From Novakomyces olei (Eukaryota > Ascomycota > Novakomycetes > Novakomycetales > Novakomycetaceae): a stretch of DNA of 64,000 bases. The notes beneath the pieces were generated by a model. The model did no database searches and had not been told where the DNA came from. It saw only the letters and a list, made by a program, of their open reading frames with translations. Each line of letters opens with the position of its first letter. Position 1 is the stretch's first letter. Location: NCBI GenBank assembly GCA_016906335.1, contig JADEYG010000003.1, positions 186,001-250,000 on the forward strand. The letters are read 5' to 3'. Below, one piece after another: positions 10,001 through 26,887 of this stretch. Made by a program: the position numbers and the translations under genes.

Positions 10001-11908
10001 GAAGATTTGCCAGTAATGCTCTTCTTACCGCCGCACTTTGATCTGTAAGCAAAACTATACACGTGTCCAGCACAACCAGGTTCAAATCGTAGAGGCTGTT
10101 CTCATAACTCTCGTCGTCGTTGGCGGTTAGCAGTGTTAAGCCTTCCAAATCCATGCTGGCCTGGGATGAAGAAGTAGCTGTGCCGCCTGCCGAGCCAGAC
10201 AGGACTCCGGACTGCCTTAAGCTTTGAAACATATCCAGGAACCGGCTTGCCCCGATTGCCAAGTCGCCAAAGGAAGCAGCCAAAGCACTGCGTACAACAG
10301 TCTCAGAATCGACCATGAGCAGTTTCAGCTCGGGCATTATGTACTCGTGAAAGACAAAGGCATTGACCGGTGAAATTGCTCTCACTGACATCACGAGATC
10401 ACGCAAAGCAAAGATCATAGACGATCTGACCAGCGGATTCGGGTCCCGACAAAGGCAAATCAGGTAGGGGAGACACCTGTCCAGTTTAATCTCATCTGAT
10501 AACCGAGGGCAGAGCGACATTATCATTTGCAAGCAAGCCAGCCGAGAACTCGGCATAGCTGCGGAGCGAAGCGAGGACAGTAATACATTCAGCACTATTA
10601 TGGCACCCTCGTCACTAACTGCCCATGTCGATTTAGGCCGCAATTTAGACTGAGTTTTGCCGGCTTTTTTATTGGTTTTGGTCTGTACTTGCTCCAACTC
10701 GGAACCCATGATCTTTTCAAAATCTAATCGTAATATTGTTATCCTCGCATCTGAAATATTGCGATCCGGTTCGATAGAGGGCAATTGTGTATCCATGAGA
10801 TTCGCAATGTACGCATGTAGAAATCCGGAAAAATAAGACGGAAACGCCTTGTTTGCCCACTTTTCCAGATAACTCGACGGCGTCTGTCGATCCTCTGGGT
10901 TAAGGGAAATCATGTCTCTCACGAGACTGCGAATGTGAGAATCTTCGATTTTCAGCAGGGTATTGTTCAATACCGTTTCATCGCCATTACGGTACCGGAA
11001 AAGCTGGGGCAAGGTGAACAGCGGGGTGCCCTCAAGAAATATTTCAGCAATTACACAGCCCAAACTGAAAACGTCCATTGCGCTTGTAAGAAGGCCACCT
11101 TCTTTCTTTGATTCACCGTGCTTTAGAAACCTTTCGGGTGCAAGGTAGCAAGTTCGACGTGAGGAAGTATCGAAAAAGAAGGAAAAATCTCCTGGATCAT
11201 CTTCAGGGAGGAAAACTGGCTTGAACGAAGCGAAATCTGTCAAGAATGCCCAGTTCCATGAAGTAATCAGCACATTCTCCGTTTTAATGTCGCCATGAAA
11301 TATCTGCATGTTAATATTTCAGCTTGGAAATTTTAATTCTTTTTTCCATCTTGCTCATTGATCTTTTAGTTTCATACATTCTTTGAGTGGAGTTCTTGTA
11401 GACAGTTCAGCAGCTGGTACGCTATCCATTTCTTCTCGATCGGCTCCAGGAAAGGTCTGACGCTAAATCGATCGTACAAATTATTCTGCAAAAACTGACG
11501 TGAGGCATATATGGCCCGCGTAGTCTCCACCACGCGTTGGTACCCGAGCGCGTTCGGGCACGTAGATATTACGGCAGATTCAACTAGAAGCGTTTAGCGT
11601 TGATTACTACGTTGCAGACTCGGAACCGCACCTTCAATAGACTTTATGATCTCGGTAAAATCCGTCACCCCTGTCGGTTTTATGAAAACCTTGACCACGT
11701 AGGGCACGTCATCCTGCCATCCCTTGACCGTCTTCAAGAACCGCGAAGATCCCAGGCTGCAAAGAGCATTAGCATTAATAGCAGCAAGGCAAAGGCACTC
11801 AGAGCCATACCTTTTAGGAGATTTAAGACCGCCTAATTCGACCAGCAGATTGTCTATGTTACCCTCATAGCCACCCAAGTACCTGAGCGAGGATAACGCT
11901 CCTCCCAT
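7002..11908 (-). CDS. VPS15: VPS15, pseudokinase/HEAT/WD40 regulatory subunit of the PI 3-kinase VPS34
   Basis: Four exons: 11811-11908, 11632-11756, 11378-11583 and 7002-11303, giving 1576 residues. Each junction has a good branch site and the join restores family sequence (SPK|SLGSSRFLKTVK, then HSKN|IFHGDIKTENVL). The N-terminus MGGALSS is a myristoylation signal, as expected for membrane-bound Vps15. The kinase domain covers about residues 30-320 (HGD catalytic loop, TDFASFKP, SSRRTCYLAPERF). HEAT-type helical repeats follow to about 730, then a variable linker, and C-terminal WD40 repeats from about 1095 (HKGPINKIVVNADHSLF, VKFWD). VPS15 scaffolds VPS34 complexes I and II in autophagy and endosomal sorting. 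The linker near residue 890 is encoded by telomere-like repeats. Confidence 0.95.
9031..9065. repeat. Telomere-like CCCTAA tandem inside the VPS15 coding exon
   Basis: The plus strand reads several consecutive (AA)CCCTAA/CCTTAA units. On the coding strand these give alternating Leu-Gly and Leu-Arg near residue 890 of VPS15, in a variable linker. Confidence 0.85.
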
Positions 11909-12211
11909 CGCATAAAGGCAGGCAGGCTATGCTCGAAATGGCGTCGTCTGCCTTTATCATCATCATCCCCATAACGATAACGCTTACCAGTAATTTTGTG
12001 AGCAGTCTGACAAACTACGGAGATGAATTAAGCTGTCATAACATAAAATAGTATAGTAATTTGATAGTTCAACAATTCAGCTACATAATAAAATAATAAA
12101 TGATAATATAATAAATGATAATATAATTATATAACTATTAAATAATTAAATTAAAATCTTAGAATATTAAAATAATTTAACGAGACAAAAATTAAAAAGG
12201 CCATTCATAAA
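11909..12211. promoter_or_regulatory. Divergent promoter region between VPS15 and NOC4
   Basis: A spacer of 303 bp separates the VPS15 start (-) from the NOC4 start (+). It is strongly AT-rich toward NOC4, with an imperfect 18-bp repeat near 12083-12130, and must serve as promoter for both genes. No specific factor site is claimed. Confidence 0.55.
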
Positions 12212-13961
12212 ATGGTCGTCTCGAATGAAGTGAATTTGAAACGCAGGAAACTCGAAAAGCACATTGATGTTAGCGCTATTGCGCAAAAAATTTTACATAG
12301 CTCTGAATCTTATGGCGAACTTACGACACTGTTAGAACTTTGCGAAGTAAGTTTTCAGGTTAAGATATTTTATCTGAGATTTATTTAGGGACTCGATGAG
12401 CGGGAAAGTTTAGAATCGATCAACGCGCTGTGCGCGGTTTTCAAGCATCTTTACAATAGCAAAGTTATTAGTTTCACGGCTCAAACAAACCTACCACCCA
12501 TGCAACTATGGCTGCGTCAAAGGTTTTCCGATTTTACACAAGTACTACTTCGAAACTTTAATGACGAGAATACGCAAAAGCGGGTACGAGCTCCTTTTTT
12601 TCCAATTTAATCGAGCGTTATTTGGAATGCTGTTGTGCAATCATTTGATTGCCAATCTTCTTCCTGTTTTACTTCATTCGAAATTATTATTTACTTCCTT
12701 CTACTTCATTACTAACCTTTGCAGCTCTTGTCCCAGCATTGTTATATGGTACTTTTAAGTGTAAACGGGCATACTCGTCAGATGGAATATTTAGTGGAAG
12801 CAATATTGGTCTCTGACAATATCGATACCAGTGAGCTTGAGTCTTTTTCACAGGACTATCTGGATAAATTTCAAGACTTTCGGACCGGGTTTTTCAAAGC
12901 AGCTGCCTCTTACATCGAGGGCAATAGTAGCAAAAAGACACCGAAAACGAAGACTCTCCAGCGCAATATAGTACAAATTTTGGTTGCTCATAATCCTGAA
13001 AGTGCCGCCAGTAGTTTGTTCTGGTCAGATTCTAATAAGGATAAAGCTCGCAAGCAACAGAGGAAGGCCTTTGAAGCTTGCTGGTTAGCAACGCTCAATC
13101 TTCCTCTTGGACAAAATCAGTATAAAAGTATTCTGAATGTCTTGCACAAAAGGGTCATTCCCTATTTGCAAAATCCTCAGACCCTTATGGATTTTCTGAC
13201 CGACTCGTATAATATTGGTATGTCTAGATCAAATCCGAATGCTGCTCAATTTTCTTTAACTATTATTATCATTAGATTCTACTCGTTAATTTTCAGTGTT
13301 CTCTGTTTTCAAGATTTTGCTCTGATTTACCATTGACTAATTTAAAGGCGGAATATACAGCATGTTGGCCCTGAATGGCGTATATGAATTAATTGTACTC
13401 AAAAATCTTGATTATCCCTTGTTTTATCCAAAGCTGTACGCACTCTTGGACTACGAGGTATTGTACTCCAAATACAAAAGCCGTTTTTTACGTCTGCTCG
13501 AATTGTTCCTAAGCAGTACGCATTTGTCGTCGAGTCTTGTGGCAAGCTTTGTCAAAAAACTGTCTGTTATTTCGATACGCGCCAGTCCGTCAGGAATCGT
13601 TTGCGTTATTCCTTTGATTTACAATCTTTTGAAACGTCACCCTTCATGCATGGTTCTTTTGCAAAGGCCCCAGGAAGGCTTTCAAGACAAATTCGATATT
13701 AATGAAAAAGATCCGGAAAAGACTCAAGCCTTATCCTCTAGTATCTGGGAGATTGTATCATGCACAGAACACTACCACGGAAGCGTAGCGGCAATAGCCA
13801 AGATATTCCAAGAACAATTTCATCGGGAGCGTTATGATCTTGAGCATTTTTTGAACCATAGTTATGGCACAATGCTGCAAGCTGAAATCAATCGCAAGCC
13901 TCCCAAGGAGGTGGCCGTCAATTTTAAGGACGAGAAGTTGTTTGGATTCATCGACGCATAA
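12212..13961 (+). CDS. NOC4: NOC4, nucleolar complex protein 4 (CBF/Mak21 family), small-subunit ribosome biogenesis
   Basis: Four exons: 12212-12346, 12389-12583, 12725-13217 and 13348-13961, giving 478 residues. Introns are 42, 141 and 130 nt with consensus ends (GAA|GTAAGT, CTAACCTTTGCAG, ATTG|GTATGT). The C-terminal half carries the CBF/Mak21 region: GGIYSMLALNGVYELI, then FYPKLYALLDYEVLYSKY, then a segment around RHPSCMVLLQRP. This family protein pairs with Nop14 and is needed for maturation and export of the 40S precursor in the nucleolus. The N-terminal 130 residues are poorly conserved helices. Length is slightly below the yeast protein. Assignment to NOC4 rather than NOC2 or NOC3 rests on size and this C-terminal pattern. 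Confidence 0.88.
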
Positions 13962-14432
13962 GGAAATCTAAAAGTGAGCTGAGACATGAGGGTAAACTTT
14001 AATTAAGTAGCCGTTCTCATTCGGTCTTTTTCTTTTGGAGCATTAGAAATTAGTTTATAATATATTACACTTTGCTATTGCAATTAGGCAAATATTGAAC
14101 GAAACTGTGCCTTCTCTAAAGTCTTCTTTGTCATGATTTGTATACAGATAGATTCATACCTAATTGTCACTCTTTTATTATCAACAAATCTAAAATTACA
14201 TTTTCCGTATAAGATTAGATGTCTCAGATTAAAATCTTTGCAAGTAATATTATTTGGTTCTCCAGTTTCAAACGCTTTTTTTCTCATTAGACTGATAATC
14301 TCCTAAATCGTTCTCCCATAGTCTTAGAGATTTTGCTTTAAATCATGAAAATAAAGAATTTTCAAACGGATCAAACGAGTATCGTATTGAATCTATTCCA
14401 TAATTGAGCATCTGGCAACACTGTGTTTCTAT
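13962..14432. other. Convergent intergenic region between NOC4 and mitochondrial RF1
   Basis: An AT-rich spacer of 471 bp receives the 3' ends of both genes. The small frame near 14084-14287 has no family resemblance. I see no RNA gene. Confidence 0.6.
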
Positions 14433-15915
14433 TTAATCGGCTTTCAAACTCTCCCTATCCTTCTCAATTGCCTCTTCCAAGTCTCTAGAAGCCATGAATG
14501 ATTGGACTTTATCAAGCAACAAATCAAGACCTGGTCCGGCCATAATACCTTCCAGGTCGTGGGACGTGTAATTGCATCGATGATCAGTCACTCGATTTTG
14601 AGGGTAATTATACGTCCGTAACTTGTCAGACCGGTCAACTGAAGTCACTTGTGACCGTTTTGATTTTCTATCTTCTTCTGCCTGCTGATTTAGCCGGAAA
14701 GAATTGACACGGCCTTTGAGGATAAGAAGTGCTTTGGCTTTATTTTGGCCCTGAGTACGTTCGTCCTGCATGGATACTGTAATGCCAGTCGGTATGTGTT
14801 TTACTCGAACAGCAGTCTCCAATTTATTTACATTCTGGCCGCCAGGACCACTCGCCCTCATTGTTTCAAGATGGACTTGGCTCATATCCAGCTCATCACT
14901 GTTCGTAAGCTCGTTTTCCGGAATTTCTGCCAAAACTATAACGCTAGCTGTACTTGTGTGAATACGGCCTTTATTGTCTGTAGCCGGGTTACGTTGAACT
15001 CGATGAACACCGCCTTCTCCGCGTAATTTACCAAACGCTCCGCGTCCAACGACCGTAACAATTGCTTCTCCAATACCTCTTCCGCCTTCTAACCTTGTTA
15101 AAGACGCAATCCTTAATTTCCAGCCCATATGAGAAGCATAATTCTGGTACATTTCCAACAGATTGTCCGCAAATAAGGCGGCCTCATCTCCTCCTACTCC
15201 AGGCCGAATCTCTATGGTCGCAGGGTATTCGGCCAAAGGATGCTTTGGGACAAGCGCCAGGCTCAATTGCGCGGAAAGAGATTTTAACTCCTGTTCTATC
15301 ATGGGATAATCTGCCTCTGCCAGTGAACGGATCTCTGCATCTGTAGATCTACACAAGTCGGACAGTTCCTCCAATTCCTGAGATTAGCTTAGAGCTGATT
15401 TGACGCAGGCAGCCAATATAAATTAAGAAGAGGAATAAGTAGGTACTTGGAGAAACACAGAAAATCAAATCAAAAATCAAATTTATACTAGATTTAATAT
15501 AAACTAGAATAACCAATAAACCAAATTTTCAGCCTTGTCGTCTTGCCATTGTGTATGCGACCCACCTTTTCCTTGGCCAGGAAAGAATCATATAATTCTG
15601 TGACTGGAACAAGATCGAACAAACTTTTTTGCCGTTCAGCGGAAAAAGAAGGGACCTTGCAGTTAGCACAAACTTAACCAGTAAACGCACTTTAGAAGAA
15701 CTGTCAACCAATTGCTCTGTTTTCAATTTCAATGCAGTCGCACGTGTTCGCAATGCCGGTGGCAGGTACTCTTGCTTGTTCATTTGCAGAGCGTCAACCG
15801 AATACATTTGCCTCGAATTTTGCTGCAGTACACCGAAAGACTGACCTCTAAACTGCGGCAGAAACTGCCGCCGCACTGATGCGACAATGTGCTGCCGACA
15901 TTGGAAGCAAAGCAT
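14433..15915 (-). CDS. MRF1: Mitochondrial peptide chain release factor 1
   Basis: Three exons: 15691-15915, 15566-15655 and 14433-15377, giving 419 residues. Intron 1 is only 35 nt (GTGCGT...CTAACTGCAAG). Removing it joins LVDSSSK to VPSFSAERQKSLFDLV, and the second splice gives AKEK|ELEELSDL, restoring the usual RF1 helical domain. The Arg-rich, acid-poor N-terminus is typical of a mitochondrial presequence. The PAT tripeptide (HRVQRNPATD), which reads UAA and UAG in class I RF1, and the GGQ motif (SGPGGQNVNK, near residue 285) for peptidyl-tRNA hydrolysis are both intact, so an active factor is expected. Confidence 0.93.
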
Positions 15916-17069
15916 CCGGAAACACGCGCGATCCTTGACTCGACAAGTTTAGCGTATCAAAAGCATCAATAAAAAAGCACTAAAAATATAATGCTCTTGC
16001 AAATAATTAATTAATTACGGCTGTATAGCGTAGATTTGTCAGTGTATTAATTATACACGTAAATTATAATATAATTGTAAAACTAAAATTAAAATAAAAT
16101 TATAATTATAATGAAATTAAAATTATAGTGAAATTAAAATTGTCGTAAAACTTAACTATACTCTAAATTACAGTATAAATTATATACCGCTTCACCGCGA
16201 ATATCCTCTGGACCATAAATGCAGCAGATAAAAGCAGCAGTATATCCAACCACTCTACTGCGTCATCTAACCAGCCAAATCCTTTCAGCTTCAAAGTTTA
16301 TAATAATTGCGCAAGAAAATAAATCAAAGAGCAGCCATAATCTCACAGAGCCGTGGGTCGGTCGTTTGCGATAAATTTTGTTCGATCCAGAACAGACGCA
16401 GAGTCTCCGCACCTCCGAGCACTCTACGCCCCCTACCGGACTCACGACTGGACCGTCCTTTCACGTTTATACGGCTTCCCAGCTTCTTTCTGTGTCGGCC
16501 TGTTTCCTTGTTTAATAATACTCGCCTTTAGCTTCGATCAGGTCTTAGAACGGGTCCCATCCTTCGATCCATCCTTCGATCCATCCTTCGATCCACGGCA
16601 GCCGTCGGCACCGAGCAGAGTCGTGGGTGCCCTCTCTCCTATTTCTTTTGTGTTTTTCATTGTTTTCTATTCCGTTGCTTTACTCGTACCGGGACTCTAG
16701 TAGTTTGCAATTCATATGCCTTGCGCACCGTCGTAATACCTGGCGTTCAGACCGCGCGAGTGAATACCATCTTTTCAGCACATCCGCACGCTTAAAGGTA
16801 GTAGATAATGAAGAAACAGTGAGAGGACAAGATAAATAAAGGCAAATATTCATAGAAAAGAAAGAAAAGAAAAAAAGAAAAAAAAAAAGAAGAAAAGTAC
16901 AGCGAGGCCACATTTCCGTCCGCCACCCTTGTTCTCTCACAGCGGCGGCTGTTTGTTGCTCGTGAACTGAAAGCATATTTCTGCGCTGCGAGTGAGCAGT
17001 GAGCTTGGGCGGATGGCGATGTGGCAAAAGGCCTTTTGAAATTTACTATTTGCTAAATATTAAGGTTGC
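15916..17069. other. Divergent spacer between MRF1 and the PNUTS-like gene
   Basis: About 1.15 kb is strongly AT-rich near 15960-16190, then moderately GC-rich. It includes a 12-bp tandem repeat (16561-16594) and a purine run near 16850-16900. Frames of 60-115 codons start at GTG and look like nothing known. The region probably holds both promoters and the 5' UTR of the PNUTS-like gene. Confidence 0.55.
16561..16594. repeat. 12-bp tandem repeat (CCTTCGATCCAT), three copies
   Basis: Three near-perfect copies in the upstream region of the PNUTS-like gene. Confidence 0.85.
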
Positions 17070-17090
17070 ATGCGGCACAGCAATCCGTAA
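17070..17090 (+). promoter_or_regulatory. Six-codon upstream ORF overlapping the PNUTS-like start codon (TAATG)
   Basis: ATG at 17070 opens a frame coding MRHSNP whose stop TAA shares its last base with the main ATG at 17090. If this leader is in the mRNA, ribosomes would terminate exactly at the main start, a layout suited to reinitiation control. That the mRNA 5' end lies upstream of 17070 is assumed. Confidence 0.5.
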
Positions 17091-20000
17091 TGGATAAGCT
17101 CGGGAACGCTGATCGAGTCGCGAAGCGGGACCCATCAGACGCTGACGGCTTTGAACGCTTAAACTGGGGACGCGAAACGCGGGTGAAATCGGAACCGAAT
17201 GATTTTGAAAATGAAGTAATCATTTTAAACAGCGATAGTGATGATGATGATGATAATGATGGAGGCGATGGCAATGGCAATGGCGAAATTCAGGCAGACG
17301 ACGATAGCGGAACAGCTGTCAAAACCGAACAGCCAATCAAGCCAGAACTCGTAACGGATTCTCTTCTGTCCCCTGGTGCGGCAGACAATTTCAATATTGT
17401 TATTTCACACGAAGAGCAGATTGGAAAAAAGAAGAAAATTATGCGGCCCCGAGCGATTCGGAGGGTACAAAGAGCTGACGATGTCGATTTTCCATCTGCA
17501 AAGAGAGTCAAAGTAGAGCCACATGAAAATGCCCTTGAGACCGCCTTCACTGAACAATCCAGCTCGGCTGGCCGAGCAGAAGCGAATGGTTCGGAAACGG
17601 AGCCTGATGCAAATGGCCATTCTAATCAAAGAGGTTCTACTACAGAACCCGGCCCATCTGGATCAAACGAGGCTATTCATAGTCTAGTCCCAAATCCTCC
17701 TGCCGCTGCTCAAGCGGAGGCACGGGTCAAGGTAGAAGAAGGTGCAGTCAACGTGCCCAGGGCAGAGCAGTCAGTGGCAGAAAAGCCTCGCGTAAAAGAG
17801 ACGGCAGCACAATCTACGGAAAGTTCTATTCAGCCTACAGAGCCTGACACAAAACCGTCATTACTACAGATTACAGAGGGCGAGGAGGAAACAAAGGCCT
17901 TATTGGCCGATCTTAAACACTGTGTGGATCCGTATAATACGGAACAAGATCCGAAACGATGTGCTCTAATAGCGTACGATGTATATCGCAAAGCAAAATC
18001 GGGCAGTCAAAGGGCAGTTTTATTAAGGTATTTATCGCAAAACATGGACGAACGGCTGGCGGCTTTTATAATCTGTGTGGACAAGTTTTTAGCCGCTGTC
18101 CGGCAGTTGTTATTCAACGCCTTCAAAAACAGCGATATGGAGACGGCGGCAATTTGTATAGAATTTGTAAGCAAACTAGTTATTGGGCCAAACACAATGG
18201 CTCGATTGAAATTTGGCAAGTTGCTCAGTAAAGCGTGTGCCAAATTTTCTGGGGATGCCAGAGTCCAAGCAGCCCGGAAAAAGCTCCAGCCCAAGATTGC
18301 AACAGCAGTAACACTGGAAAGCCAGGGCTCTGCTGATGAAAAGGATATGAGAGCCGAGCAAGACGCGGCAATGAAAGCGGTTAGAAGGCAATTGCCTTCC
18401 TCCTCATCAAGTGCCAATCAGTCTGCGGCACCTGTGAAGGTTGAGAATAGCGATGAGCATGGTCGTGTTCCTCCCGCCGTTGGAAAAGCAGCAAAACTGC
18501 CTCGGCCAGCTCATCAACCAAGGCCTCTTTTACCACAGTCGCATTCACAGCAAACTCCATCGAGTGCACAAAAACCGAGCTCTGAATCAGTGTCTGGAGG
18601 CTCTTCTCTCTTTCGCGGAGCCGGCTCTTTGGTCAGTAAACCAATACCCAAGGTTTCTTCGTCTAAACAGCCGTCGGCTAATCGGCCCTCGGCTCCAGAG
18701 ACAACGAGCTTTTTGGACATGCTTCCAGTCACTCAGTCACAGAAGCCAGAGACCTCTGTCCTGGACGTGGTCGATTCATCATCGGCTGCCTCCCGGAAGG
18801 CTAAAGGGAAAAAGCTAAAGTCTGTCTCTTTCAAACCCGACAACGAACTGGTTGCAGTCCGCTGGATTGAGTCGCGATCAAGCAGCGCTGGAGACGGAGC
18901 AGGAGCCTTTGGATTCGAAGCACAAGCAGACAATGGCAGTTTAGAAGCAAGTTCATTAGGAGACAAGGAGGGAATTATCCCACATGAGATTGGCAACGCT
19001 CGTGATCTGGATAAACAGGAAGCACGGTTCGCTCTTGGCCGAGGAAGAGAATTGCAGCGTGAGGAAGATGCTGGCGATGGAGAAGAGGCAGCTACGGCAT
19101 CTTCTAGCACCTCTTCCTCTTTGCAGACCGATTTCTCTGCTAATCCTTTTGCGCAGACACTCGAGCCTCATAGTGAGGGGGAAAGCACACAATCTGAGCC
19201 CGCCCATAAACCCAAATCTGGGCCTCAAGGTTCGGGGATCACGTTTGAACTGAAGCCGCTTGACTTCTCTGCCTTTGCGAGTGACAACTCGAAGGGATTC
19301 AAGCGAGGTGGGCCTATACCAAGCGATTCGGAGGATGCTAGAGCTCAGGGCAAAAGGCAGAAATCTACTCTGATGGTAGCATTTTCTACAGACAAAACCG
19401 TACTGCCTCCCTCACCGAATGAAGGCAATTTGCCGCCTGCTGTCGGTGAAGGTGAGGATACCAAGCCCACAGCGATCCCATTACCAGAGGAGATTGTTAA
19501 TGCTCTGCAAAAGGCAGAGCCCTTGCAAGCTCGGGTGCAAAATATAATTAATGGGACACAAAACAATGGAGAGGAAAGGAAGCCAATGAAAAAATTACAG
19601 GAAAACGTTTTGGCTATAATTAACGGGTTGGGTCAGGAGTCACGCGAAAGTGATACCATATTGTCTGCAATGCCTTTTATACAGCAGCCTCAGCAACCGA
19701 ATGAGCCGCAAAATCAGCAAATCAATGGTTTAAATTTGAATCGAAATAAGAATATAAATCAATTCCCGACGCGGCAAGTACTGCAAACTGCTCAGCAAAA
19801 GGCGAATCAAAATTCGCAGCCAGTTTCTCTTGATGCCATTTCGTCTATAATACAAACACTAAACTCACAAAATACTTCGGGCGGTGTCCTTCCAGGCAAT
19901 TGGGGGACAGTTTACGGTGCCGTTATGCAGGACACTTATCGCAGTGGCTCCCCTACAGCGCCAAACCCAAAGTCGGGCTCTGGACCAAAGTCTGATTCTG

Positions 20001-20305
20001 AAATGAAGCGAATGGACGTGCGTGGTTTTACCTCGCGCAGGGTTCCGTGTCATCATTATGTAAGAGTAATAGAACTTGTGTTTACTATTGTTTTTGTTTT
20101 TGTCAATGTTTTTTGTCAATGTTTTGTTTTCAAAAATTTTTTTTTTTAATTATTTTGTTATTAATTAATTTTTTCTAATTAATTTTTTTTTTCAGTCTCT
20201 GTTTTTCCTAGTTTAATCTTTTTATCAGACATATCGCTAACTTTACAGGGAAAAGGACATTGCAAAAGGGGCGATACTTGTACATTCCTGCACGAAAAGC
20301 ATTAA
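17090..20305 (+). CDS. PNUTS/Ppn1-like protein phosphatase 1 regulatory subunit (TFIIS-N region, RVxF, CCCH finger)
   Basis: Two exons, 17090-20059 and 20249-20305, giving 1008 residues. An acidic N-terminus carries several psi-K-x-E sumoylation motifs (VKSEP, VKTEQ, IKPE, VKVEP, VKVEE, VKVEN) and a SUMO-interaction-like motif (EVIILNSDSDDDDD, residues 42-55). A helical TFIIS-N-like region spans about 270-410. KSVSF at 577-581 fits the PP1-docking RVxF motif and is followed by VAVRW. A long Ser/Gln/Asn-rich stretch follows. The last exon completes a CCCH zinc finger: C-x7-C-x5-C-x3-H only forms after splicing CHHY to GKGHC. This order matches animal PNUTS and fission yeast Ppn1, which target PP1 to RNA polymerase II and the cleavage/polyadenylation factor. 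Orthology is inferred from domain order. Confidence 0.78.
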
Positions 20306-20715
20306 GTATATAGCACTGTATGAAGCATTTTAGTATGAATCAGAATCGTAGGATATTTCAGTGTATACGTTATACGTATTGTATCTCGCAATAGTTTAGA
20401 TATGTAAACAAACATATTAGAAAAGTCGATTTATTTGTACGATACATTTATGTAGGATATGCAGGATATGCAGGATATATAGGATATTTCGGAGGGTATA
20501 TAGTATCGATATGTACGATATTTGTGTGTGATATACGATATATATGATAGGCCGTCATAATAAGATTAGTAAGGCCTTAATCATACATATACGTGATACG
20601 GTGGACTCCTGGCTCAGGAACGGCAAACAATGTCTGATCTATAGCGCAGTGATCCGTCATTTGTCGTGGGCAGAGCTGCGGGTGCGTGTAAATACTGACT
20701 TTTACCTGTCAGGTT
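20306..20715. promoter_or_regulatory. Upstream region of PLD1
   Basis: About 410 AT-rich bases contain degenerate GGATAT(G/A)CA repeats near 20450-20540. An ATG at 20544 opens a 46-codon frame that would join PLD1 in frame if a possible 31-nt intron (20682-20712) is removed; otherwise it is an overlapping upstream ORF. Confidence 0.45.
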
Positions 20716-26355
<5,640 letters not shown>

Positions 26356-26887
26356 AAGAAACGGATCAGGAAACTGCGTCTGCGTCAGGCCTTGACATAT
26401 TCGTTGTACGTGTAATGAAAATATATACAATTCTTGTTTTTATTTTTTGTTTTCGGTTGTTAAAAAAAGGATATTTTCCTGTTTATGAGGCGGCTCACGT
26501 ACATGCTTTGTTTTGAATGATATGCATATTTATTATTTTTGAAAAAGCCGGTGAATAAGGGCGTGATGAATACGTTTAGAGGTCAAGTGAATTTTTATGT
26601 TTAGAGTCTGATCCTGCCAATGGAAGTCATGAATTCTCGATTTGTGACATGACAAATATTGTACATTTAATGATAATATATGATGGCATACATAAACAAC
26701 TTTTAAGATGTTGCTAAATTCAGTCGCTATACTACTGTAGTAATTATTTTATTACCCCTGATAAGAACTCCATTCATAATGCTAATTGGCAAAAGGTAAT
26801 ATAAAGATTTAAAACCCTAATCCTGGCCCTAATTTTATCAAAATTAATTGGATTTAGTATTTCCATACAATAATTTAATGCCTTCAC
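26356..26887. other. Convergent spacer between PLD1 and the thiouridylase
   Basis: An AT-rich spacer of 532 bp with 3' ends from both sides. It contains two CCCTAA-like motifs near 26812-26835. No gene is visible. Confidence 0.6.

Noticed and set aside
16307-16839. Several 70-115 codon frames upstream of the PNUTS-like gene
   Set aside because: Starts at GTG, tandem repeat content and no family pattern; treated as promoter/leader DNA.
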